Origin: Thermoleophilia bacterium
Lineage (GTDB): Bacteria; Actinomycetota; Thermoleophilia; Solirubrobacterales; 70-9
Assembly: GCA_016649905.1 (NCBI GenBank)
Contig: JAENWU010000016.1
Coordinates: 1 to 33,906 of the forward strand
Direction of reading: 5' to 3'
DNA length: 33,906 nt
Shown here: positions 27,610 through 33,906 of the stretch, piece after piece
How positions within the stretch are numbered: position 1 is the first letter of the stretch
How the letters are laid out: each line of letters starts with the position of its first letter
Made by a program: the position numbers and the translations under genes
The notes under the pieces: generated by a model
Told to the model about the DNA's origin: nothing
Seen by the model: only the letters and a program-made list of their open reading frames with translations
Database searches by the model: none

Positions 27610-28290
27610 CTAGCCGCGGGGGCGCTTCTTGGCGATGCCGGGGCGTCTGGGGAGGTTCGCTGGCGTGGGACCGACCTTTGTCAGGACGTGGAGGTGGCGG
27701 TGTTTGCTGCCGGCGCGGCCGCCGACGTCGAGGACTTGCTGCGGGGCCATTGCTAGGGACTCTGAGGCGCGGGACAGTTGGGCTTCCTCGTCGCGGTCGC
27801 GTTTGCCCTTCCAGGCGACGAGGGTGCCGTTTGGCTTCAGGAGCGGGGATGCGAGCTCGGCGAGGGTTGCGAGGCGGGCTACGGCGCGGGCGGTGACCAC
27901 GTCGTAGGCGCCGCGGCCGTCCGAGGACGCCCAGTCCTCGGAGCGCAGGTTGAGCACGGTGGCGTTGGCGATGCCGGCTGCCTCTATCGCCCGGTTCATG
28001 AAGTCGCACTTGCGGCCGACCGACTCGATCAGGTCGACGTGCGCTTCGGGCAGCGCCACTGCCAGAACCAGGCCCGGGAAGCCGGCGCCGGCGCCGACGT
28101 CGGCGACTCGGCTGGCGCCGCGAAGGGCCGGCACGTCGAGACCGGTGAGGCTGTCCTCGACGTGGACCTTCCAGGCGCGCTGGTCGACGACCGAGCTGAC
28201 CGAGGCGCGCTCATCCGCCAGCAGCTCGAGGACAACCGCCAGCGCCTCGCGCCCAGCCTGGTCGAGCGCCGGCACGCGCTCCTCGTTCAC
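27610..28290 (-). CDS. rsmG: 16S rRNA (guanine-N7) methyltransferase RsmG (GidB)
   Basis: The 226-residue product has the SAM-binding motif VADVGAGAGFPGLVLA, the RsmG stretch HVEDSLTGLD upstream of it, and VTARAVARLATLAELASPLLKPNG downstream. It methylates the 530-loop guanine (G527 in E. coli numbering) of 16S rRNA; loss gives low-level streptomycin resistance in other bacteria. The GTG start overlaps the jag stop (GTGA). The basic C-terminus (RRPGIAKKRPRG) is slightly longer than usual. The gene points opposite to yidC and parAB, unlike its normal orientation. Confidence 0.95.
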   Translation of the reverse strand: MNEERVPALDQAGREALAVVLELLADERASVSSVVDQRAWKVHVEDSLTGLDVPALRGASRVADVGAGAGFPGLVLAVALPEAHVDLIESVGRKCDFMNRAIEAAGIANATVLNLRSEDWASSDGRGAYDVVTARAVARLATLAELASPLLKPNGTLVAWKGKRDRDEEAQLSRASESLAMAPQQVLDVGGRAGSKHRHLHVLTKVGPTPANLPRRPGIAKKRPRG

Positions 28291-28769
28291 TCGGAAACGA
28301 GTGGGGCGACGACCACGCAGCGGTGGGGCTCGTCGCCCTCGCTGTAGGTCTCGACCCCGGCGCGGCCCTTCAGCCGCTCGTGCACGACGCGACGCTCCTG
28401 GGCGCTCATCGGGTCCATCTCGACGATCCGGTTGCTGGTCAGCGCCTGCTCGGCGGCGCGGTCGGCACGGCCCTCGAGGGTCTCGCGGCGCCGCTCGCGG
28501 TAGCCGGAGGCGTCGACAGTCACCCGCTTGCGCTCGCGCAGGCCGCGGAAGGCCGCCTGATAGGCGAGCAGCTGCAGGGCATCGATCGTCTGGCCCCTTT
28601 TGCCGATCAGCAGGCCGTAGTCGCCGCCTCCCGTGACCGTGACGGCGATTCGGTCGTCGTCCTCGTCGACCTCGACGTCGCCATCGAGGTCGAGCTCGTC
28701 AAGCACGCCCTCGACCAGCTCGCGGGCGCGCTCGGCGGGGTCGTCGGGCCAATCGGCGGTCTCAGACAC
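28287..28769 (-). CDS. jag: Jag/KhpB-like RNA-binding protein (KH and R3H domains)
   Basis: The 160-residue protein has an acidic N-terminus, a KH domain with the GxxG loop in LIGKRGQTIDALQLLAYQ, and a C-terminal R3H domain (MSAQERRVVHERLKGRAGVETYSEGDEPHRCVVV). It lacks the separate Jag-N domain of the Bacillus protein, as is common in actinobacteria. The family binds RNA and affects cell division and wall synthesis. The GTG start has TAGCCT 6 bases upstream, placed for a leaderless transcript. It is the first gene of an inverted jag-rsmG pair, divergent from parA. Confidence 0.92.
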   Translation of the reverse strand: MSETADWPDDPAERARELVEGVLDELDLDGDVEVDEDDDRIAVTVTGGGDYGLLIGKRGQTIDALQLLAYQAAFRGLRERKRVTVDASGYRERRRETLEGRADRAAEQALTSNRIVEMDPMSAQERRVVHERLKGRAGVETYSEGDEPHRCVVVAPLVSE

Positions 28770-28775
28770 GCCCGC

Positions 28776-28826
28776 AGGCTATCCGACCACCCGCCGCCGC
28801 GCCCAGATAACTGGACCATCTAGGCT
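28776..28826. promoter_or_regulatory. Back-to-back -10-like motifs in the jag-parA gap
   Basis: TAGCCT reads on the minus strand (28781-28776), 6 bases before the jag GTG. TAGGCT reads on the plus strand (28821-28826), 9 bases before the parA ATG. Both fit TANNNT -10 elements of leaderless genes. The 66-base gap has no clear -35 pair. Confidence 0.4.
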
Positions 28827-28835
28827 GGCCCGGAC

Positions 28836-29594
28836 ATGGGCAAGGTCTACGCGGTGGCGAACCAGAAGGGCGGGGTCGGGAAGACGACGACCGCCGTCAA
28901 TCTGGCTTCCTGCGCGGCGGCCGAGGGCCAGCAGACCCTGCTGGTTGATCTCGACCCCCAGTGCAATGCCACGGTCGCTCTCGGCGCCGCCAAGGAGATG
29001 CACCCCTCCTCCTACGACTGCCTGACCGGCGAGGACTCCGTCGCCCAGGCCGCCCGGCCCGCTGGCCCCGACAACCTCTGGCTGGTCCCGGCCAGCCGCG
29101 ACCTTGCCGGCGCCGCGGTCGAGCTGCCACGGATCGTGGGCTCCGAGACGCGGCTGCGCGAGCGTCTCGGCCCCGTTCGCGAGCGCTTCGCCGTCACCCT
29201 GCTCGACTGCCCGCCGTCGCTCGGGCCGGTCAGCGTCAACGCCCTCACCGCCGCCGATCGGGTAATCGTCCCTGTCCAGGCCGAGTATTTGGCGCTGGAG
29301 GGCCTGGTTCAATTCCTCGAGACGCTGGGGATGATCAGGCAGCAGCTCAACCCTCAGCTGGAGGTTTCGGGTTTGCTGATCACCATGCACGACGAGCGCA
29401 CCAGACTTGCCCAGGACGTCGAGTCCGAGCTGCGCCGTCACTTCGGCGAGATGGTTTTCGAGACGGTGATCCCCCGCAGCGTCCGCGTCGCCGAGTCGCC
29501 GAGTTATGGTCTACCGGTGACCGAGCACGCCCCAGGCTCCCGCGGTGCGATCGCCTATCAGGCGCTTTCCAAGGAGCTCGCGAGCCGTGGCTAG
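28836..29594 (+). CDS. parA: Chromosome-partitioning ATPase ParA (Soj)
   Basis: The 252-residue protein has the deviant Walker A KGGVGKTT (from residue 11), Walker A' VTLLDCPPSLGPVS and the typical IVPVQAEYLALEGLVQFLETL segment. It binds DNA as an ATP dimer and, with ParB at parS, moves origins apart; its partner gene overlaps it by 8 bases. The start context MGKVYAVANQKGGVGK is standard, with little room for extra N-terminal sequence, as for a chromosomal ParA. Confidence 0.96.
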   Translation: MGKVYAVANQKGGVGKTTTAVNLASCAAAEGQQTLLVDLDPQCNATVALGAAKEMHPSSYDCLTGEDSVAQAARPAGPDNLWLVPASRDLAGAAVELPRIVGSETRLRERLGPVRERFAVTLLDCPPSLGPVSVNALTAADRVIVPVQAEYLALEGLVQFLETLGMIRQQLNPQLEVSGLLITMHDERTRLAQDVESELRRHFGEMVFETVIPRSVRVAESPSYGLPVTEHAPGSRGAIAYQALSKELASRG

Positions 29595-30456
29595 CGGCAC
29601 CAAACGCGGCATCGGTCGCGGGCTCGCGGCGATCCTGCCGGAAGTCGAGGCCAGCGGTGCCGGCGACCTTCGCGAGCTACCGGTCGAGCTGATCAAGCCC
29701 AACCCCGACCAGCCGCGGACCAACTTCGACCCAGAGGCACTGGCAGCGCTGGCTGCTTCGATCGAGGCCAGCGGCGTTGTCCAGCCGCTCTTGGTTCGCC
29801 CCCTCCACGACGGCAGCTACGAGTTGGTCGCCGGCGAGCGGCGCTGGCGGGCGGCGCAACAGGCAGGACTGGAGAAGGTCCCAGCGGTCGTCCGCGACCA
29901 AGAGCAAGCCGAGCGCCTGCAGGCGGCGCTGATCGAGAACATGGTCCGCGAGGACCTCAACCCGGTCGAGGAGGCGCGCGCCTGCGCTGCCCTGATCGAG
30001 GACCTCGGGCTGACCAAAGAGGATCTCGCCCGCCGCGTCGGCCGCAGCCGCCCCGCGATCTCCAACCTGATCCGCCTGCTCGAGCTGCCGGACGAGACTC
30101 TGGGCCAGCTGCAGTCCGGCGAGCTCAGCGAGGGCCACGGCCGGGCGCTGCTCGGCGCCCAGGGCAACGATGTCCGCCGCCGCCTCGCCCGCGACGCCGT
30201 CCGCGGCGGCTGGTCGGTTCGCGAAACCGAGAACAGGGTTCGGCTGGCTAGCCAGCCAAGGCTCAAGAAACACCCCGACCCGATCGATCCCGACGAGGTC
30301 GAGGCGCTGGAAGCCGCTGGCGACGCGCTCGAGGCCGCGCTGGGCCACGAGGTCAAGGTCAAACCCCGCCGCGACGGCTTCGCGGTTGAGCTGCGCTTCG
30401 CCGACGTCGCCGAGGCGCACGCCCTCGCTCGCACCCTGCGCCGCCGCAGCAGCTGA
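29587..30456 (+). CDS. parB: Chromosome-partitioning protein ParB (Spo0J)
   Basis: From GTG at 29587 (AAGGAG 10 bases upstream) the product is 289 residues. It starts with a short basic segment (KRGIGRGLAAILPE, the typical ParA-contact tip), then a ParB/Srx nuclease-like CTPase domain with GERRWRA and ENMVREDLNPVEEA, a helix-turn-helix (KEDLARRVGRSRPAISNLIRLLELPD) and a C-terminal dimerisation region. It binds parS and spreads as a CTP clamp. The candidate parS at 26467 is 3 kb away. Confidence 0.96.
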   Translation: MASGTKRGIGRGLAAILPEVEASGAGDLRELPVELIKPNPDQPRTNFDPEALAALAASIEASGVVQPLLVRPLHDGSYELVAGERRWRAAQQAGLEKVPAVVRDQEQAERLQAALIENMVREDLNPVEEARACAALIEDLGLTKEDLARRVGRSRPAISNLIRLLELPDETLGQLQSGELSEGHGRALLGAQGNDVRRRLARDAVRGGWSVRETENRVRLASQPRLKKHPDPIDPDEVEALEAAGDALEAALGHEVKVKPRRDGFAVELRFADVAEAHALARTLRRRSS

Positions 30457-30507
30457 GCGCCGCGCGCCGATCCGCGCCTGGGGCCCGTCGCTATCATCGC
30501 CGTCCGC

Positions 30508-30581
<74 letters not shown>

Positions 30582-30592
30582 TTTCGCCGGCC

Positions 30593-30598
30593 TATAAT
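30593..30598 (+). promoter_or_regulatory. Consensus -10 box TATAAT before the nuclease gene
   Basis: An exact TATAAT stands 34 bases before the GTG of the next gene and just after tRNA-Ile. The expected -35 position (about 30570-30575) shows no TTGACA-like sequence. Confidence 0.45.
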
Positions 30599-30632
30599 CG
30601 GACCTCCAACCCACGGCCGGGAGCGTTTCCTC

Positions 30633-31124
30633 GTGCAGCAGATGCAGATCTACGGCGTCAGCTTCGACATGGTCGGCAAGCAGCCGATCGTGTTGTTGAA
30701 GACCGTCGACGGCAATCGCTTCCTGCCGATTTGGATTGGCCACCCCGAGGCGGCGGCGATCCTGATGAAGCTGCAGGGCGCCTCGACGCCGCGGCCGATG
30801 ACCCACGACCTGCTCTCCGACATGCTCGACACCCTCGACGCGAAATGCGAGCGGGTCTCTGTCACCGAGCTGCGCGACAACACCTTCTACGCCTCGATCA
30901 CGGTCTCGGTCAACGGCTCCGAGGTCGAGATCGACTCGCGTCCCTCCGACGCCCTCGCCCTCGCGGTCCGGGTCTCGGCGCCGATCTTCGCGGCCGAGCA
31001 GGTGATCGAGGAGTCGGCGATCGAGTTCGAGCACGAGGTCGAGGACACCGAGGAGGTCGTCGACAAATTCAAAGAGTTCCTCGACGAGGTGACCCCCGAA
31101 GACTTCGCTTCTGACGACAGTTGA
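30633..31124 (+). CDS. Bifunctional nuclease family protein (DUF151)
   Basis: The 163-residue product matches the DUF151/BFN family: VLLKTVDGNRFLPIWIGHPEAAAI near the N-terminus and EVEIDSRPSDALALAVRVSAPIFAAEQVIE in the middle, followed by an acidic C-terminal segment. Plant members are reported as dual DNase/RNases; bacterial members are poorly studied. GTG at 30633 is preferred because GGGAG lies 9 bases upstream; ATG at 30642 is possible. It is convergent with the second ddl, with a hairpin between them. Confidence 0.9.
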   Translation: MQQMQIYGVSFDMVGKQPIVLLKTVDGNRFLPIWIGHPEAAAILMKLQGASTPRPMTHDLLSDMLDTLDAKCERVSVTELRDNTFYASITVSVNGSEVEIDSRPSDALALAVRVSAPIFAAEQVIEESAIEFEHEVEDTEEVVDKFKEFLDEVTPEDFASDDS

Positions 31125-31130
31125 CCGGGA

Positions 31131-31147
31131 CGCCCGCTAAGCGGGCG
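31131..31147. terminator. GC-rich hairpin over the ddl-like gene's stop codon
   Basis: CGCCCGC (31131-31137) pairs with GCGGGCG (31141-31147) around a TAA loop. The minus-strand stop of the ddl-like gene (31137-31139) lies at the loop. It is placed to end both convergent transcripts; no T-tract follows. Confidence 0.45.
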
Positions 31148-32069
31148 CCGGATTCAGAGCTAGGTCGAGGATCCTGCTGACCAGGTTCTCGAAAGAGAGG
31201 CTCGCGGCCTCGGCGGCCTGGGGGAGCAGGCTGGTGTCGGTGAGGCCGGGGATCGCATTTGCCTCGAGCACCCAGGGCCCGTCGGCGGCGAGGATCAGGT
31301 CGACACGGGCGAAGCCGGTGCAGCCGAGCACCCGGTAGGTCGCCAGCGCCGCCTCGACCACGGCTCGCTCCTCCTCGTCACTGAGCTCAGCCGGGCAGAC
31401 GAAGCGGGTGCGGCCGATTGCGTAGCGGGCCTCGAAGTCGTAGCGGTCGCCCTCGGCCGGCAGCGCCTCGACCACCGGCAGCGCCTCGTCGCCGAGCACG
31501 CTGACCGCCAGCTCGCGGCCGTCGACGAAGCGCTCCAGCACGACCCGGTCGTCGTAGCTGAAGGCGGAGACCAGCGCCTGGGGAACCTCGCCGGCATCGG
31601 CGGCGAACTTAATTCCGAGCGAGGAGCCGCCGCGGCTGGGCTTGACCACCAGCGGGAAGCCGAGGCTGCGCTCGAGCTGGCCGAGCGAGTCGGCAGCGCC
31701 GAGTTCGCGGAAAGCCGCCTGGTTGAAGGCGAACCAGTCCGGGGTCGGCACGCCGGCTTCGCGGATCGAGTGCTTGGCCAGCGACTTGTCCATGCAGCGG
31801 GCGCAGGCGGCGGCGCCGGGGCCGGTGAAGGGGATGCCGAGGATCTCCAGCAGCTCCTGCGCGGTGCCGTCCTCGCCGCCGACCCCGTGCATCGCGACGA
31901 AGGCGACGTCGGGGGGATCGGCGACCAGCCGTTTCACGAGGTCGGAGCCGACGTCGATCGCCTGCACCTCGTGGCCGAGCCGGTCGAGCGCGTCCTCGAC
32001 CCGGGCGCCGGAGCGCAGCGAGACGCCGCGCTCGAGAGAACGGCCGCCCTTGAGGACGGCGACCTTCAA
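31137..32069 (-). CDS. Second D-Ala-D-Ala ligase-like ATP-grasp protein
   Basis: The 310-residue product keeps the Ddl plan: GGRSLERGVSLRSG, KPSRGGSSLGIKF, YDFEARY and LEANAIPGLTDTSLLPQAA. Two differences from the first copy are notable: Arg replaces the Lys of the omega-loop Lys-Tyr pair, and the Mg-site motif reads EANAIPG instead of EINTMPG. It starts with TTG at 32069, supported by GAGGGG about 5 bases upstream and by TTGA overlap with the aminotransferase stop; no ATG or GTG precedes it in frame nearby. It may be a true isozyme, or a ligase for other dipeptides. The family assignment is firm; the substrate is not. Confidence 0.88.
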   Translation of the reverse strand: MKVAVLKGGRSLERGVSLRSGARVEDALDRLGHEVQAIDVGSDLVKRLVADPPDVAFVAMHGVGGEDGTAQELLEILGIPFTGPGAAACARCMDKSLAKHSIREAGVPTPDWFAFNQAAFRELGAADSLGQLERSLGFPLVVKPSRGGSSLGIKFAADAGEVPQALVSAFSYDDRVVLERFVDGRELAVSVLGDEALPVVEALPAEGDRYDFEARYAIGRTRFVCPAELSDEEERAVVEAALATYRVLGCTGFARVDLILAADGPWVLEANAIPGLTDTSLLPQAAEAASLSFENLVSRILDLALNPAPA

Positions 32070-33439
32070 CCCGACCCCTCGCCGCTCTTGCGGAAGGGAA
32101 GGACGTTCTCCTCGCGCAGCTCCGCGGCCTCCGGCCGTGGCACCGGCAGCCGCTGTTCGCCGGTCAGCGCCCCGTAGAGCTCGACCTGCTCGTCGATCGT
32201 CTTGCCGATCCGCCGGATCCCCTCGCGGATCTCGTCCTCGTCGACGCCGGAGAAGTTGAGCCGCATCGAGCTCTTGCCGCGATCGTCGATGTAGGCGGCC
32301 TGGCCGGGGACGAAGGCGACGTCGGCCCGCAGCGCCTTCGCCAGCAGGTCGCCGGTGTCGATGTAGTCCGGCAGCGTCGCCCAGATGAAGAGCCCGCCTT
32401 CGGGCTTGGTCCAGGTCGCCTCGGCCGGGAAGTGCTCCTCCAGCGCCGCCAGCATCGTGTCGCGACGGGTGCGGTAGATCTCGACCAGGTCTTCCACGTA
32501 CTGGCGCCAACGGCCTTCGGCGAAGTACTCGCGGACGAAGTACTGGGTCAGGGTCGAGCTGCAGAGGTCGGCCGCCTGCTTGCCGAGCACGATCTTCTCC
32601 ATCACCGGCGGTGGCGCCACCGCCCAGCCAAGCCGGATCCCGGGGGAGAGGATCTTCGAGAAGGTGCCGAGGTAGATCACGAAGTCGCCGCCGTCGAGCT
32701 GGTAGAGCGGCGGCAGCGCCTCGCCGCCGAAGCGCAGCAGCCCGTAGGGGCTGTCCTCGACCACGAGCAGCTCGTGCAGCCGCGCCAGTTCGACCAGTCG
32801 CGCCCGCCGCTCGAAGCTCATCGTCACCCCGGCGGGGTTCTGGAATGTCGGCACCGTGTAGATGAACTTCGGCCGCCGGCCCTCGCCGCGCAGGCGCTCC
32901 AGCAGCGCTTCGAGCAGGTCGATTCGCATCCCTTCGCCGTCGCACTCGACCTGGATCACCTCCGCCTCGTAGCTGCAGAAGACCGGCACCGCGCCTGGAT
33001 ACGTGGGCGCCTCGCAGATGACCACGTCGCCGGGGTCGACCAGGGTCTTCGTCACCAGGTCGATCGCCTGCTGGCCGCCGGTGGTGACGATCACGTCGTC
33101 GGGATCGGGCAGCATCCCCTCGGCCGCCATCACCTGGAGGATGCAGTCTTTGGTCTCCTCGAAGCCCTCGGTCGGCCCGTACTGGAGCGCGTCGGCGGCG
33201 GACTCCTGGGCGATCCGGGTCATCTGGGCGGCGAAGCTCTGCGGCGGGAAGGTCGAGGTGTCCGGCAGGCCGCCGGCCAGCGAGATCACTTCCGGGCGGG
33301 CGGTTATCGCCATCAGGTCGCGCATCGCCGAGGAGCGCATCACCTTGGTCCGCGCGGCGAAGAGACCGGCGTAGCGCTCGAGGTCGCGAGTGCTGGTGTG
33401 GGCGCGGCGGCGATGCGGCGGTTGCGGTGCTTCGCTCAT
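32066..33439 (-). CDS. PLP-dependent class I/II aminotransferase (LysN / MocR-C-like)
   Basis: The 457-residue protein is a fold-type I aminotransferase. The PLP lysine sits in YLGTFSKILSPGIRLGW (K262); other motifs are QYGPTEGFEETKD, TTGGQQAIDL, TFQNPAG and VEDSPYGLLRFGG. The pattern is closest to 2-aminoadipate or aromatic aminotransferases and the MocR C-terminal domain, but there is no GntR-type DNA-binding domain. The ATG at 33439 is preferred; the frame is open to 33562 but that part lies across the divergent gene. Its stop overlaps the ddl-like start (TTGA), so the two are made together. The amino donor and acceptor cannot be told. Confidence 0.88.
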   Translation of the reverse strand: MSEAPQPPHRRRAHTSTRDLERYAGLFAARTKVMRSSAMRDLMAITARPEVISLAGGLPDTSTFPPQSFAAQMTRIAQESAADALQYGPTEGFEETKDCILQVMAAEGMLPDPDDVIVTTGGQQAIDLVTKTLVDPGDVVICEAPTYPGAVPVFCSYEAEVIQVECDGEGMRIDLLEALLERLRGEGRRPKFIYTVPTFQNPAGVTMSFERRARLVELARLHELLVVEDSPYGLLRFGGEALPPLYQLDGGDFVIYLGTFSKILSPGIRLGWAVAPPPVMEKIVLGKQAADLCSSTLTQYFVREYFAEGRWRQYVEDLVEIYRTRRDTMLAALEEHFPAEATWTKPEGGLFIWATLPDYIDTGDLLAKALRADVAFVPGQAAYIDDRGKSSMRLNFSGVDEDEIREGIRRIGKTIDEQVELYGALTGEQRLPVPRPEAAELREENVLPFRKSGEGSG

Positions 33440-33480
33440 CCGGGAAGTGTGGCGGATCGACACGCGGGCGCTCGGGAGGT

Positions 33481-33486
33481 TAGGTT
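33481..33486 (+). promoter_or_regulatory. -10-like TAGGTT before the small membrane protein gene
   Basis: TAGGTT ends 7 bases before the GTG start, the spacing of a leaderless transcript. No ribosome-binding site lies between. Confidence 0.4.
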
Positions 33487-33493
33487 TGCGCAC

Positions 33494-33898
33494 GTGGACT
33501 TTCTCACCGAGCTGGGGATCGGCATCGCGATCGGGATGCTCGCCGGCACCACCGGCACCCACGGGTCCGCCCGCGGCCGGATGACGCTGCTCGCCGCGGT
33601 GATCGGTCTCGTCGTCGGCTTCCTGATCGAGGGAGCGCTGGGCGCAGTCCTGGCGATGGCCGGCGCGGCCGGCGCCTGCCTGATCATCAGCGACGTCGTC
33701 TCCGGCGCCAGCCGCCGCGAGGGCAGCGGTTCGGGCGCCCTCGCCTTCATCGTCATGCTGGCGGCGCTGATCGTCGTCGCGGTCTCGCTGCTGGTGCCGG
33801 TCCTGGTGATCCTCGTCATCGTCGCCTTGCTCTGGCTAGGTATCTCCCGCCACCGCCGCGCCCAGCGCAAGCACGCCGGCCTCCGCGTCCTGCGCTAG
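33494..33898 (+). CDS. Small hydrophobic membrane protein, function unknown
   Basis: The 134-residue product starts MDFLTELGIGIAIGMLAG and contains about four or five hydrophobic segments (about 6-22, 31-47, 48-66, and a long one at 83-118 that may span twice). It ends in a basic tail (SRHRRAQRKHAGLRVLR), predicted to face the cytoplasm. I do not recognise the family. The GTG start is chosen because coding-like sequence begins there and a TAGGTT element lies 7 bases upstream. It is divergent from the aminotransferase, 54 bases apart, and ends 8 bases before the window edge. Confidence 0.7.
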   Translation: MDFLTELGIGIAIGMLAGTTGTHGSARGRMTLLAAVIGLVVGFLIEGALGAVLAMAGAAGACLIISDVVSGASRREGSGSGALAFIVMLAALIVVAVSLLVPVLVILVIVALLWLGISRHRRAQRKHAGLRVLR

Positions 33899-33906
33899 GT
33901 CGCCCC

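Overview
The window is a high-GC, densely packed bacterial chromosome segment centred on the replication origin. The gene set points to an actinobacterium: an fhaA-fhaB-pstP-rodA-pbpA-pknB kinase/cell-wall cluster beside a dnaA-dnaN-recF-dciA-gyrB-gyrA cluster, with rpmH-rnpA-yidD-yidC and parAB on the other side. My guess, not proven here, is a deep-branching lineage such as Thermoleophilia (Solirubrobacterales). I see no insertion sequence, prophage, CRISPR array or other mobile element.

Left part (1-16.5 kb): the 3' end of uppP, then purM, an HD-GYP membrane protein, and a Ser/Thr kinase with a predicted carbohydrate-binding-like outer domain. A long minus-strand operon follows (transcribed from about 13.85 kb down to 4.7 kb): small tail-anchored kinase, fhaA, fhaB, PP2C phosphatase, rodA/ftsW, class B penicillin-binding protein, PASTA kinase and D-Ala-D-Ala ligase. 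Several junctions overlap by 4 bases (ATGA or TTGA), which suggests translational coupling. The products form a signalling loop (kinases, phosphatase, FHA readers) joined to septal or side-wall peptidoglycan synthesis. On the plus strand come a CARDB-type membrane-anchored protein, pheA and an HNH endonuclease gene.

Origin part (16.5-30.5 kb): gyrA, gyrB, dciA, recF, dnaN and dnaA run leftward; rpmH, rnpA, yidD, yidC, parA and parB run rightward. DnaA-box-like sequences lie between dnaN and dnaA and upstream of gyrB. A near-consensus parS site covers the yidD start codon. The jag-rsmG pair, normally co-directional with yidC and parAB, is inverted here.

Right part (30.5-33.9 kb): tRNA-Ile(GAT), a bifunctional-nuclease-family gene, an aminotransferase translationally coupled to a second D-Ala-D-Ala-ligase-like gene, and a small membrane protein.

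The most notable points are: fhaA has no standard start codon that would keep its conserved N-terminus (an ATC with a good Shine-Dalgarno sits exactly where ATG is expected); the inverted jag-rsmG block; the second ddl coupled to an aminotransferase; nested, mutually exclusive hairpins between pbpA and pknB; and recurrent -10-like motifs placed for leaderless or nearly leaderless transcripts.
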